Source: Streptomyces griseosporeus (GTDB lineage Bacteria > Actinomycetota > Actinomycetes > Streptomycetales > Streptomycetaceae). From it: DNA of 64,000 nt. The notes beneath the pieces were generated by a model. It worked only from the letters and a program-made list of their open reading frames with translations, searched no databases and was not told the DNA's origin. The stretch covers positions 372,001 through 436,000 of the forward strand of contig NZ_BNBR01000005.1 in the NCBI RefSeq assembly GCF_014656055.1, written 5' to 3'. This document shows, in pieces, positions 1 through 7,229 of this stretch (position 1 is the stretch's first letter; the number at the start of each line of letters is the position of its first letter). A program made the translations under genes and the position numbers.

Positions 1-2066
1 CGGCGGTGCTGGCCGGGGTGCTGGAGCTGCCCGAGCAGTCCGGCATGAGCCCGCTGGACGCGGTGGTGGAGCATCTGCGCGGGCGGCGCCTGCTGATCGT
101 GCTGGACACGTGTGAGCACCTGGTCGACGCGTGCGCGATGCTCTGCGACATCCTGCTGCGCGAGGCGCCCGGCCTGAGCGTCCTCGCCACCAGCCGGCAG
201 CCGCTGGACGTGCCCGGCGAGCACTGCGTGCCGATCGCCCCGCTCTCCCGCGACGACGCCGTCGACCTGTTCCTGCAGCGGGCCGCGGCCGTCACCGGCG
301 GCCTCGGGGTGGGCGACGACGACCGGGAGCGCACCCTCGCCCTGGTCGACCGGCTCGACGGGATCCCGCTCGCGCTGGAGCTGGCCGCGGTGCGGCTGCG
401 GGCGGTGCCGCTGGCCGAGCTGGTGGCCCGCCTGGACCGCCGCTTCGAGGTGCTGACCGGCGGCCGGCGCACCGCGCTGACCCGGCACCAGACCCTGCGC
501 ACCGCCATCGACTGGTCGTACGACCTGTGCACCGCGCAGGAGCGGCTGCTGTGGGCGCGGCTGAGCGCGTTCGCGGGCCCCTTCGACCTGCGGGCCGCCG
601 AACGGGTGTGCGCGGGCGGCGAGTTACCCGCGGAGCGGGTGGTGGAGGCGCTGATCGGGCTGGTGGACAAGTCGGTCGTGCAGCGCATCGGCGAGCAGGG
701 CGACCGCTACCGGCTGCTGGACACGATCCGCGAGTACGGCGCGGACCGGCTGGCGCCGGCGGACGACCGGGCGGACGTCCTGGCCCGGCACTTCGCCCAC
801 TACGAGGAGCTGGTCGGCCGTTTCTGGGACGAGTTCACCGGCCCCTCCCAGGTCGCCCTGCACCGCGCGGTCCGGCGGGACGCGGCCGATGTGCGGGCCG
901 CGCTGGAGTACGGCTGCGCGACCGAGGGGCGGGCGGTGGACGCGCTGTGGCTGGCGGCGCGGCTCGGGCCGTACTGGCGGGCGGCGGGCACCCTGTCCGA
1001 GGGCCGGTACTGGATCGACAAGGGGCTGGAGCGCACCCCGGGGGACTGCCCGGAGCGGGCCTGGGGCCTGTTCATGACGGGCGTGTTCGCCATCTGGTCG
1101 GGCGACCTGGACACCGCCATGGAGCGTTTCCCGGAGGCGCACCAGGTGGCCCGGCGGGCCGGGGAGCGGCGGGTGGAGCTGTTCGCGGAGGCCTACCTCG
1201 GCGCGCTGACCGCGCTGGGCGGGGCCGTCGAGGAGGGGCTGGCCGCGCTGGAGGACGCCCGGCGGCGGATCGTCGCCTCCCGCGACGGCCTCGGCATCGG
1301 TGTCATCCACTACGAGGCGGCGCTGCTGCGGGCCGTGCTCGGCGATCACGTCGGCGCGCTGGAGCTGTGCGCGACGGGGCTGTCGTATCTGGAGGGCACG
1401 GGCGAGCGGCAGTTGTACGCCTCCACGCTCGCCGTGCAGGGGATGATCCTGGCGCTGACCGGGGAGCACGAGGAGAGCGCGGAGCTGTTCGGGCGGGCGC
1501 TGCGGGCCGCCGGGGAGATCGGCGAGGTGCTGGTGGCGGCGCTGGCCTGTCTGGGTCTCGCCTGGTACGAGGCGCGGCGGGAGCGCTGGGTGCGGGCGTG
1601 CTGGCTGCTCGGGTACGCCGAGCACGCGCGCCGGCTGGGCGGTGACCCGGTGGCGATGCTGCCGCGGCTGCTGGAGGAGCAGGAGGCGGTGCAGAAGGCG
1701 GTCCGGGCGGCGCTGGGCGCCGGGGAGTTCGAGCGGTGGCGGGACGCGGGCGCGCGGATGTCGGGCCGTCAGGTGCTGGAGGCGGTGGAGGCCGACCTGG
1801 ACGTGCCCGGCGAGCGGCGGGCCCCGGAGCGCGCGGTGCTGCCCCGGCAGGGCGCGGTCCGCTCGGTGGACGTCCTCACGCGGCGCGAGCGGGAGGTGGC
1901 GGCGCTGGTCGCGCAGGGCCTGTCCAACCGGGAGGTCGCCGAACGCCTCGTCATCTCCAAGCGCACGGTGGACGCCCACGTGGAGCACATCCTCGCCAAG
2001 CTCGGCATCACGTCCCGCACGGACATCCCGGCGCCCACCGGCCCCGCCGGGGCGGGCCATACGTAG
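1..2066 (+). CDS. LuxR-type ATP-binding transcriptional regulator (5' end outside window)
   Basis: This is the 3' part of a large regulator; the reading frame is open to the first base, so the start and the P-loop lie upstream. What remains begins with the Walker B region of an NB-ARC-like ATPase (LLIVLDTCEHL, then LSVLATSRQPL), followed by a winged-helix segment, a long Ala/Leu/Glu-rich TPR-like helical region, and a C-terminal LuxR helix-turn-helix (LTRREREVAALVAQGLSNRE, then TVDAHVEHILAKLGI). It probably acts as an ATP-dependent activator in the cytoplasm. Codon 624-626 is an in-frame TTA, rare in Streptomyces and read by the bldA tRNA, so translation may be development-dependent. The tail after the HTH (SRTDIPAPTGP) differs from the usual RTQIAAW-type ending. 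Confidence 0.9.
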   Translation, partial: AVLAGVLELPEQSGMSPLDAVVEHLRGRRLLIVLDTCEHLVDACAMLCDILLREAPGLSVLATSRQPLDVPGEHCVPIAPLSRDDAVDLFLQRAAAVTGGLGVGDDDRERTLALVDRLDGIPLALELAAVRLRAVPLAELVARLDRRFEVLTGGRRTALTRHQTLRTAIDWSYDLCTAQERLLWARLSAFAGPFDLRAAERVCAGGELPAERVVEALIGLVDKSVVQRIGEQGDRYRLLDTIREYGADRLAPADDRADVLARHFAHYEELVGRFWDEFTGPSQVALHRAVRRDAADVRAALEYGCATEGRAVDALWLAARLGPYWRAAGTLSEGRYWIDKGLERTPGDCPERAWGLFMTGVFAIWSGDLDTAMERFPEAHQVARRAGERRVELFAEAYLGALTALGGAVEEGLAALEDARRRIVASRDGLGIGVIHYEAALLRAVLGDHVGALELCATGLSYLEGTGERQLYASTLAVQGMILALTGEHEESAELFGRALRAAGEIGEVLVAALACLGLAWYEARRERWVRACWLLGYAEHARRLGGDPVAMLPRLLEEQEAVQKAVRAALGAGEFERWRDAGARMSGRQVLEAVEADLDVPGERRAPERAVLPRQGAVRSVDVLTRREREVAALVAQGLSNREVAERLVISKRTVDAHVEHILAKLGITSRTDIPAPTGPAGAGHT

Positions 2067-2263
2067 GTAGCCGGGTCGCCCGGCAGGCGGGGAGTACGTG
2101 TACGGATCTTCCGCGGACCGTGATGCGCGGGAGCGGGCCGGCAGGGCAGCCTGGTGGTGCCGCCCGGGGGACGAGCAGTTCCGGGTGCCGACACCGTGCA
2201 CTGGAATCCCCCCACGGCTGTCGTGGCAGGCACCCGGCACCGAGCCTCCCCCTGGCGGCGCAC

Positions 2264-2299
2264 AGCGGGGCTGCCCCTGGTCGGCGGGGCAGCCCCGCT
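2264..2299. terminator. 14-bp perfect hairpin in the 2067-2405 gap
   Basis: The arms AGCGGGGCTGCCCC (2264-2277) and GGGGCAGCCCCGCT (2286-2299) pair perfectly around an 8-nt loop. No T-run follows, as in many Streptomyces hairpin terminators. It lies about 200 nt after the LuxR-type gene and 100 nt before the M23 gene, so it could end the first transcript or be a leader element of the second. I see no gene in the remainder of this gap. Confidence 0.45.
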
Positions 2300-2405
2300 C
2301 AAATCCGGCGGAAGCGGGGGCCGTACTGCGCTGAACGGAGGAACGCGCCGACGTGCGCGGCCCGTTCGCGGCGGGTCGGCGGCCGTACGGGCCGACCATC
2401 GGGCA

Positions 2406-3302
2406 ATGCGACGAGAACGAGCCCTCCTGCGGGGCGTCTTGGTGGCGGCGACCGCGTTCCTGGTCGTCCTGCTCCCGCCTCCGCTGCACGCTCCCGCGCC
2501 CGCCCCGCCCGCCGTCCGGGACGACGGCCGGCCGCCCGCCCCTCACGCCGACCGGTTCGACCGGGTGCTGCGGGACGCGGCCCGGCGGACCGCCGAGCAC
2601 GAGAAGGCCCGCGACCGGGCGGACCGGCTGCGGCGGGAGGTGGAGCGGCTGCGGGCCGAGGCGAAGGCCGGGGAAGGGGCCGGTGCCGGGGAGCGTGCCG
2701 GCCGCGTCACCCAGGCCGACGTGGAGCGGGCCGTCGCCGAGCTGCGGGCCGCCGAGCGGCGCCGGAAGGGCATCAGGGACCGGCTGTGGCGGGAGCTGGA
2801 GGAGGCCCAGCCGGGGTTCGCCACCGCCGGTCCGGACGGCTGTGACCTGGGACGACGCAGTAAACCGCCGCGCAAGCGCCCCGCGGGCTGGGTGTCGCCC
2901 GCCCAGGGGCACCGGCTGACCGCCGGTTGGGCCGCGCGCGGTGAGCGCTGGCGCTCGCGGCACACCGGCCAGGACTTCGCGGTCCGCGCGGGCACCCCCG
3001 TGCGGGCCGTCGGACCGGGCACGGTCCGCGTCATCGCCTGCGGTGACGCCTACGGCAACCAGGTCCTCGTCCGGCACGCCGACGGCTACTTCACGCAGTA
3101 CGCGCACCTGTCCCGGATCGACGTCCGTCCCGGTCAGCGGGTCGAGGCGGGCCAGCGCCTCGGCACGGCGGGCGCCACGGGCAACGCCACCGGCCCGCAT
3201 CTGCACTTCGAGGTCCGTGTCACCCCGTACCTGGGCTCGGCGGTGCCGCCCCTGCCGTGGCTGCGGCGGCACGGCGTCCCTCTGAAGTTGAAAAAGGGAT
3301 AA
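2406..3302 (+). CDS. M23 family metallo-endopeptidase (LytM type), exported
   Basis: Predicted secreted or membrane-tethered peptidoglycan endopeptidase of 298 aa. The ATG at 2406 gives a basic N-terminus followed by a hydrophobic segment (residues 9-25), consistent with an export signal. Residues 50-140 are a charged Arg/Glu/Ala-rich helical region, probably coiled coil. The LytM domain (about 160-280) carries the zinc and active-site motifs HTGQD (H186, D190), YAHL (H234) and HLHF (H265, H267). The longer in-frame start at 2154 would bury the hydrophobic segment and is rejected. It lies just upstream of the small-peptide operon; the end of this gene contains that operon's possible -35 box. 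Function by family, substrate not known. Confidence 0.88.
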   Translation: MRRERALLRGVLVAATAFLVVLLPPPLHAPAPAPPAVRDDGRPPAPHADRFDRVLRDAARRTAEHEKARDRADRLRREVERLRAEAKAGEGAGAGERAGRVTQADVERAVAELRAAERRRKGIRDRLWRELEEAQPGFATAGPDGCDLGRRSKPPRKRPAGWVSPAQGHRLTAGWAARGERWRSRHTGQDFAVRAGTPVRAVGPGTVRVIACGDAYGNQVLVRHADGYFTQYAHLSRIDVRPGQRVEAGQRLGTAGATGNATGPHLHFEVRVTPYLGSAVPPLPWLRRHGVPLKLKKG

Positions 3303-3317
3303 AAACTGATTTAGGCG
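3288..3317 (+). promoter_or_regulatory. Possible promoter of the small-peptide operon
   Basis: TTGAAA (3288-3293) and TAGGCG (3312-3317) are separated by 18 nt in an unusually AT-rich stretch spanning the end of the M23 gene and the 92-nt gap before the peptide gene. The spacing and -35 box suit a housekeeping sigma factor; the -10 match is weak. Confidence 0.3.
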
Positions 3318-3394
3318 ATATGTGCATACTCCCGTGGCGGGTGGCAACTTGAGTGACAGATGATCCGACAAGCCACCACAGGGAGATGGTGCAC

Positions 3395-3583
3395 ATGACC
3401 GCCAAGGAGTGGACGATCGACGAAGTCGCGGCAGTGCGCGAAGTCGATCTCGAAGAAGCGCTGGACCCCGCCGAGCCCGACGGCGTCTACCGCGACAGCA
3501 GGCAGTGCGCGGCGCTGGCCCTCCAGTCCGGGTCGACCACGCTGCTGCTCTCCCCGCCGACCCCGCGGCCCAAGAAGGGCTGA
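3395..3583 (+). CDS. Small peptide, candidate precursor (RiPP-like), 62 aa
   Basis: First gene of a tight operon. The ATG at 3395 has GGGAG 9 nt upstream; the in-frame ATGs at 3353 and 3386 lack a usable ribosome site. Residues 1-37 are acidic and helix-prone (MTAKEWTIDEVAAVREVDLE and on to DSRQ), like a leader. From C38 the composition changes to a neutral, Ser/Thr/Leu/Pro-rich tail: CAALALQSGSTTLLLSPP, then TPRPKKG. There is one Cys, and Ser/Thr residues suitable for modification or ester linkage. I do not recognise the family. A leader-core layout directly before several coupled genes suggests a precursor peptide, but no known RiPP-modifying enzyme (YcaO, radical SAM, LanB/C) is present, so it could instead be a small structural or regulatory protein. 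Confidence 0.7.
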   Translation: MTAKEWTIDEVAAVREVDLEEALDPAEPDGVYRDSRQCAALALQSGSTTLLLSPPTPRPKKG

Positions 3584-3607
3584 CGGAGCGACCGACGGGA
3601 GCATCCC

Positions 3608-4312
3608 ATGGAGCAGTCAGGTACTTCGGCCCTTCTGCAGGGCGTGGTGCAGGACCTCGCTTCCGGTGTGGCCGCCGCCCTCCGCGGCGGCGGCCCCGCC
3701 GTCTTCCCCGGCGGGGTCCCGCCGGAAGAGCCGCCGGACGGCATCCTGATCGCCGCCGTCCGGGTGCTGGGAGCGGACCTGCTCCTGCCGCACGTGCTCT
3801 TGCACACCCCACCCGCGGAACGCGAAGTGACGCTGCTCCGCAGGGCCGTTGACGCCTTCACGCCGGCGGCCGACGCCGCCCCGACCGTGCGCTGGAGCCA
3901 CTGGGGCATGTCCCGTGGCCTGCACACCGCCGGGGTACGGTACGGCCCGGCCGGCGGCGGACCGGGCGCCGAACCCGATGCCGGGTGGCTCGACGAGACC
4001 TCCTGGCAGGCCCTGACACACCGATTGGCGGTCCTCGCCGCGCTCGCCGTGCCCGGCGAGGACTGCGCCCTCGCCCGGGGAGCCCAGCGCCGCGTCGTCG
4101 ACGTCAGCCGCGGCTTCGTCCGGGCGGTACGCCGCCGTGACTGGCGGCAGGCCGCCGGGGCCGGACGCTGGCTCGCCGTCCTGGACGGCGTCCCGGAGAC
4201 GCTCGGCCTGGGCTCCGGGCTCGACTTCGTGGAACTCATGGGCGGCACCGACCCGGTCGTCGACCTCCAGGTGCGGGCGGCCCGCCTGATACGCGCCGGA
4301 GTCCCCGTATGA
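3608..4312 (+). CDS. Protein of unknown family in small-peptide operon
   Basis: Predicted soluble cytoplasmic protein of 234 aa; ATG at 3608 with GGGAG 7 nt upstream. I do not recognise it. The N-terminal third is Ala/Gly/Pro-rich (RGGGPAVFPGG, PPEEPPDG). The C-terminal half looks alpha-helical with regularly spaced Leu/Ala and basic patches (VRAVRRRDWRQAAGAGRWLA). No export signal, membrane segment or catalytic motif is visible. Its last four bases (ATGA) overlap the start of the next gene, so it is translationally coupled to the two paralogous helical proteins and probably works with them. It is not an obvious third paralogue: the shared GELAQVC and FHLTDWG motifs are absent. Confidence 0.75.
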   Translation: MEQSGTSALLQGVVQDLASGVAAALRGGGPAVFPGGVPPEEPPDGILIAAVRVLGADLLLPHVLLHTPPAEREVTLLRRAVDAFTPAADAAPTVRWSHWGMSRGLHTAGVRYGPAGGGPGAEPDAGWLDETSWQALTHRLAVLAALAVPGEDCALARGAQRRVVDVSRGFVRAVRRRDWRQAAGAGRWLAVLDGVPETLGLGSGLDFVELMGGTDPVVDLQVRAARLIRAGVPV

Positions 4313-5223
4313 CCCCGGACCTCGTCCGTGACGTGGCCGTCACGTCCCTCGCCTGGCTCGGCGCCCGCCGCAAGCGCTTCGTGCTCGGCACGGAGGCGCT
4401 GGAGGCGGCCGGAGCCGTCAACTCCACCTGGAAACCCCTCGGCGAACTCGCCCAGGTCTGCTCGACGGTCCTGCGGCACACCGACCCCGCCGACCCGCTG
4501 CACGCCCGCGCGACCGACCTGCTCGCCTTCGCCTGGGACCAGACCGACCAGGGCGAGCTGCTGGTCCGTCAGCAGCGCCGGGAGCCCTTCGCGACGTACC
4601 CGCTGGAGGTGTACGCGGCGTTCGCCTCCGCCGGGCTGCGGAACGACGCCTTCGCCGAGCTGACCTCGGCCGTCGCCCGCGCCCGGGGCCGGCAGCTGGT
4701 CGAGCAGGTCCCGACACGGCGGCTCGGCGTGCTCTTCGCCGAGCGGCACTGCGGCCGGGACACCGGCGCGTCCGTGCCGGAGGTGGTGGACCGCACCTGG
4801 CTGGGCGGCCTCGCCGAACCCTGGACCTTCGAACGCCTGTCCGGGTACGCGCTGACCCACGTCGTCTTCCACCTCACCGACTGGGGCCGCGGCGGACCGG
4901 GCGTCCCCCCGCATCTCGCCACCCACCTCACCCTGTGGCTGCCGCCCTGGCTGGACACCTGCCTGGACGCCGGCCACTGGGACCTGACCTGCGAGCTGCT
5001 CGCGGTCGCGGCGAGCGTCCCGGACCCGCCGGACGCCGCGCCCGACCCGGGCACCCTCGCGGCGGCCTGGGAGCGGATCGCCGCCGCCCGCTGCCCCTCC
5101 GGCGCGATCCCCGAGGAGGAGGAGATCCGCGCGGGGGCGGACGACGAGCCCGAGTTCACCTGGACCTACCACTCCACCCTGATGGCGGCCTTCGCCGCCG
5201 TGCTGCAAGGAGCACGCACATGA
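4309..5223 (+). CDS. DUF6895-like helical protein, paralogue 1
   Basis: 304-aa cytoplasmic protein, start coupled to the previous gene by ATGA. It is a paralogue of the next gene: both have KP-GELAQVC near residues 42-51, an R-EPF motif (91-94), TRRLG (136-140) and a signature PWT-E-x4-Y-x2-TH-VFHLTDWG (171-193), followed by WLPPWLD-type helices. The conserved His residues in TH-x-V-F-H and the Asp-Trp could form a metal or substrate site in an alpha-helical toroid-like fold; that is inference. From memory this resembles the actinobacterial family called DUF6895, of unknown function; the label needs a profile search. Context suggests a role in maturing, binding or exporting the product of the 3395 peptide gene. 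Confidence 0.75.
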   Translation: MTPDLVRDVAVTSLAWLGARRKRFVLGTEALEAAGAVNSTWKPLGELAQVCSTVLRHTDPADPLHARATDLLAFAWDQTDQGELLVRQQRREPFATYPLEVYAAFASAGLRNDAFAELTSAVARARGRQLVEQVPTRRLGVLFAERHCGRDTGASVPEVVDRTWLGGLAEPWTFERLSGYALTHVVFHLTDWGRGGPGVPPHLATHLTLWLPPWLDTCLDAGHWDLTCELLAVAASVPDPPDAAPDPGTLAAAWERIAAARCPSGAIPEEEEIRAGADDEPEFTWTYHSTLMAAFAAVLQGART

Positions 5224-6137
5224 CCGGCCCGCGCCTGCTGCACACCGTCGGGGTCCGTGCCATCGAGTGGCTGTGGGCCCACCGCGACGGCTTCCGCCTG
5301 GAAACGGACGTGGACCCGGAGGTCGGGTTCCTGGAACGCTTCAAACCGATCGGCGAACTCGCCCAGGTCTGCAAGGTGCTCTTCCGCGAGGGCGTCGCCG
5401 GGTCACAGCAGTCCCGCCTGGCCCGGCAGCTCCTCGACCACGTCTGGCGCGAGACCCTGGACGGCGGCCTGATGCTGGTGCGCGGACAGCGCACCGAGCC
5501 CTTCTCGCCGGTGCCGTTCGAGGTGTACCTGCCGTTCCGGGAGCTGGGATACAGCCAGCCCGGGATCGAACGGGCCGCCACGCTGAACCACCGGCTGCTG
5601 AGCTGCGCCGCCTTCGAGACTACCGCCACCCGCAGGCTCGGCATGTCGGCGTTCCAGCGCCGCTTCGGACTGACGCCCCGCCCGCCGGAGGCGGAGTCCT
5701 ACGCCCGGACCTGGCTGGCCCGCACCCCCGAGCCGTGGACCGTGGAGGGCCACACGGCCTACGACATCACGCACGCCGTCTTCCACCTCACCGACTGGGG
5801 CGAACACCCGGACCGGCTGCCCGCCGACGCCGCCGCCTATCTGGAGACGTGGCTGCCGGTGTGGATCGACGACTGGACCGACCTGAGGCGCTGGGACCTG
5901 CTCGGCGAGCTGCTGGTCGTCGACGCCTGCCTGCCCCGCCCCACCCTCGACGAGCAGGCCTGGCAGGCCTTCGCCGCGGCCCAGCAGCCCGACGGGGCGA
6001 TGCCCGCGGTGCGGGAGATGCCGACGGGCGACCCGGACGAGGTGTTCGACATCGTCTACCACCCCACCCTCGTCGCCGCGTTCGCCTCCACCCTGGCGAC
6101 CTCCCGGTCCCTGAGCGACCTGGCGGCCGCCTCATGA
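5220..6137 (+). CDS. DUF6895-like helical protein, paralogue 2
   Basis: 305-aa cytoplasmic protein that overlaps the preceding gene by ATGA and the following one by ATGA. It shares with its upstream neighbour the motifs KPIGELAQVC (42-51), RTEPF, TRRLGM and EPWT-x-E-x4-Y-x2-THAVFHLTDWG. The two genes are therefore an ancient tandem duplication kept as a pair, perhaps a heterodimer. The acidic C-terminal part (LPPWLD/LPVWID, then an E/D-rich stretch before PTLVAAFAS) is also shared. No signal peptide, membrane helix or recognised enzyme motif is visible. Function unknown. Confidence 0.75.
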   Translation: MTGPRLLHTVGVRAIEWLWAHRDGFRLETDVDPEVGFLERFKPIGELAQVCKVLFREGVAGSQQSRLARQLLDHVWRETLDGGLMLVRGQRTEPFSPVPFEVYLPFRELGYSQPGIERAATLNHRLLSCAAFETTATRRLGMSAFQRRFGLTPRPPEAESYARTWLARTPEPWTVEGHTAYDITHAVFHLTDWGEHPDRLPADAAAYLETWLPVWIDDWTDLRRWDLLGELLVVDACLPRPTLDEQAWQAFAAAQQPDGAMPAVREMPTGDPDEVFDIVYHPTLVAAFASTLATSRSLSDLAAAS

Positions 6138-7198
6138 GCGCCCGCACCGACGTGCTGCTCGCCCCCGCCGCCGACGCCGCGCTGCGGGAGCGGCTGGCCG
6201 AGGCGGTGACGGGAGCCGACGCGCCCGACGCGGTGTTCGCCGTGTCCCGGCACGGCCGGCGGATCGTCCACAGCGGCGGCCATGGCCCCGCTCCCGCCGT
6301 GGCCCGCGAGAACCTGCGCTACGAGATCGGCTCGGCGACCAAGACCTTCACCGGGCTGCTGCTGGCCCGGCTCACCGAGCGCGGCGTCCTGACCGGCGCC
6401 GAGTCCGCCGCCGCGTGCCTCGCCCGGACCGGACGGAGGACGGCCCGGGCGGCCGCGGCGGCCCGCACCGCGCCGGTGACGCTGACCCACCTCGCCACCC
6501 ACACCGCCGGACTGCCCGCCCTGCCCGCCGGCTTCTACCCCCGCGCGCTGCCCGCCTGGCGCACCCACCCCTACGCCCGCTACCCCGCCGACCGGGTCGT
6601 CGACGCGTTCCTGCGCCACCGCCCCCGGCACCGCCCCGGCACCCGCTGGCACTACTCCAACTTCGGTGTCGCCGTCCTCGGCCACGCCCTCGCCGCGGCG
6701 ACCGGCACCCCCTGGGAGGACCTGGTCACCGCCGAGGTCCTGCGCCCGCTCGGCCTCGGCGCGACCGTCCTGCGCCCCGGTACGGCGCCCGGGGACGCCA
6801 CCGGCCACACCAAGGACGGCCACGCCCCCACCGAGCCGTTCGACCCCGGGGGCTTCCAGGCGGCGGGCGCCGTCCGGGCCACCCCGCACGACCTGCTCAC
6901 CTTCCTGGAAGCCCACCTGGACCCGGCGGCCACGCCGCTGCCCGGGGCGCTGCGGGCCGTGCGCGTCCCCGTGCTGCGCCGCGGCCTGGACCACCGGCAC
7001 GTTCACACTCTGACGTGGTTCCAGCACCCCACCGACGGCGGGCCGATGTACTTCCACAGCGGCGCCACCCTGGGCCAGCAGGCGTTCCTCGGGTTCCGGC
7101 CCGACACCGGGACCGCCGTCGCGGCGGTGTGCACCCGCCGGTTCCGGGCCCGCGACCCGTTCGTGGCGACGGCGTACGCGCTGCTCTTCGACGGCTGA
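6134..7198 (+). CDS. Beta-lactamase-fold serine hydrolase (class C / D-aminopeptidase type)
   Basis: 354-aa member of the serine beta-lactamase-like family (PF00144). The catalytic motifs are all present: SATK (S67, K70), YSN (Y174-N176) and HSG (H308-G310). Family members cleave D-amino-acid peptides, esters or amides, and some process peptide natural products. Unlike most penicillin-binding relatives it has no signal peptide or membrane anchor, so it should act in the cytosol. It is coupled by ATGA to the helical proteins and is the last gene of the operon, making it a candidate hydrolase or transacylase for the 62-aa peptide product, or a self-protection enzyme. It ends 31 nt before a convergent protease gene. 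Confidence 0.85.
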   Translation: MSARTDVLLAPAADAALRERLAEAVTGADAPDAVFAVSRHGRRIVHSGGHGPAPAVARENLRYEIGSATKTFTGLLLARLTERGVLTGAESAAACLARTGRRTARAAAAARTAPVTLTHLATHTAGLPALPAGFYPRALPAWRTHPYARYPADRVVDAFLRHRPRHRPGTRWHYSNFGVAVLGHALAAATGTPWEDLVTAEVLRPLGLGATVLRPGTAPGDATGHTKDGHAPTEPFDPGGFQAAGAVRATPHDLLTFLEAHLDPAATPLPGALRAVRVPVLRRGLDHRHVHTLTWFQHPTDGGPMYFHSGATLGQQAFLGFRPDTGTAVAAVCTRRFRARDPFVATAYALLFDG

Positions 7199-7229
7199 CC
7201 CGGCGTGCGGCACTGGCCTCCGGGCACGG

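Noticed and set aside
3353..3394. Earlier ATG starts for the small peptide
   Set aside because: ATG 3353 has no ribosome site and ATG 3386 abuts the GGGAG; ATG 3395 has ideal spacing.
624..3812. Very long minus-strand open frame opposite the LuxR-type, M23 and peptide genes
   Set aside because: Arg/Pro/Gly-rich translation without motifs; codon pattern is the mirror of the real plus-strand genes, as expected in high-GC DNA.
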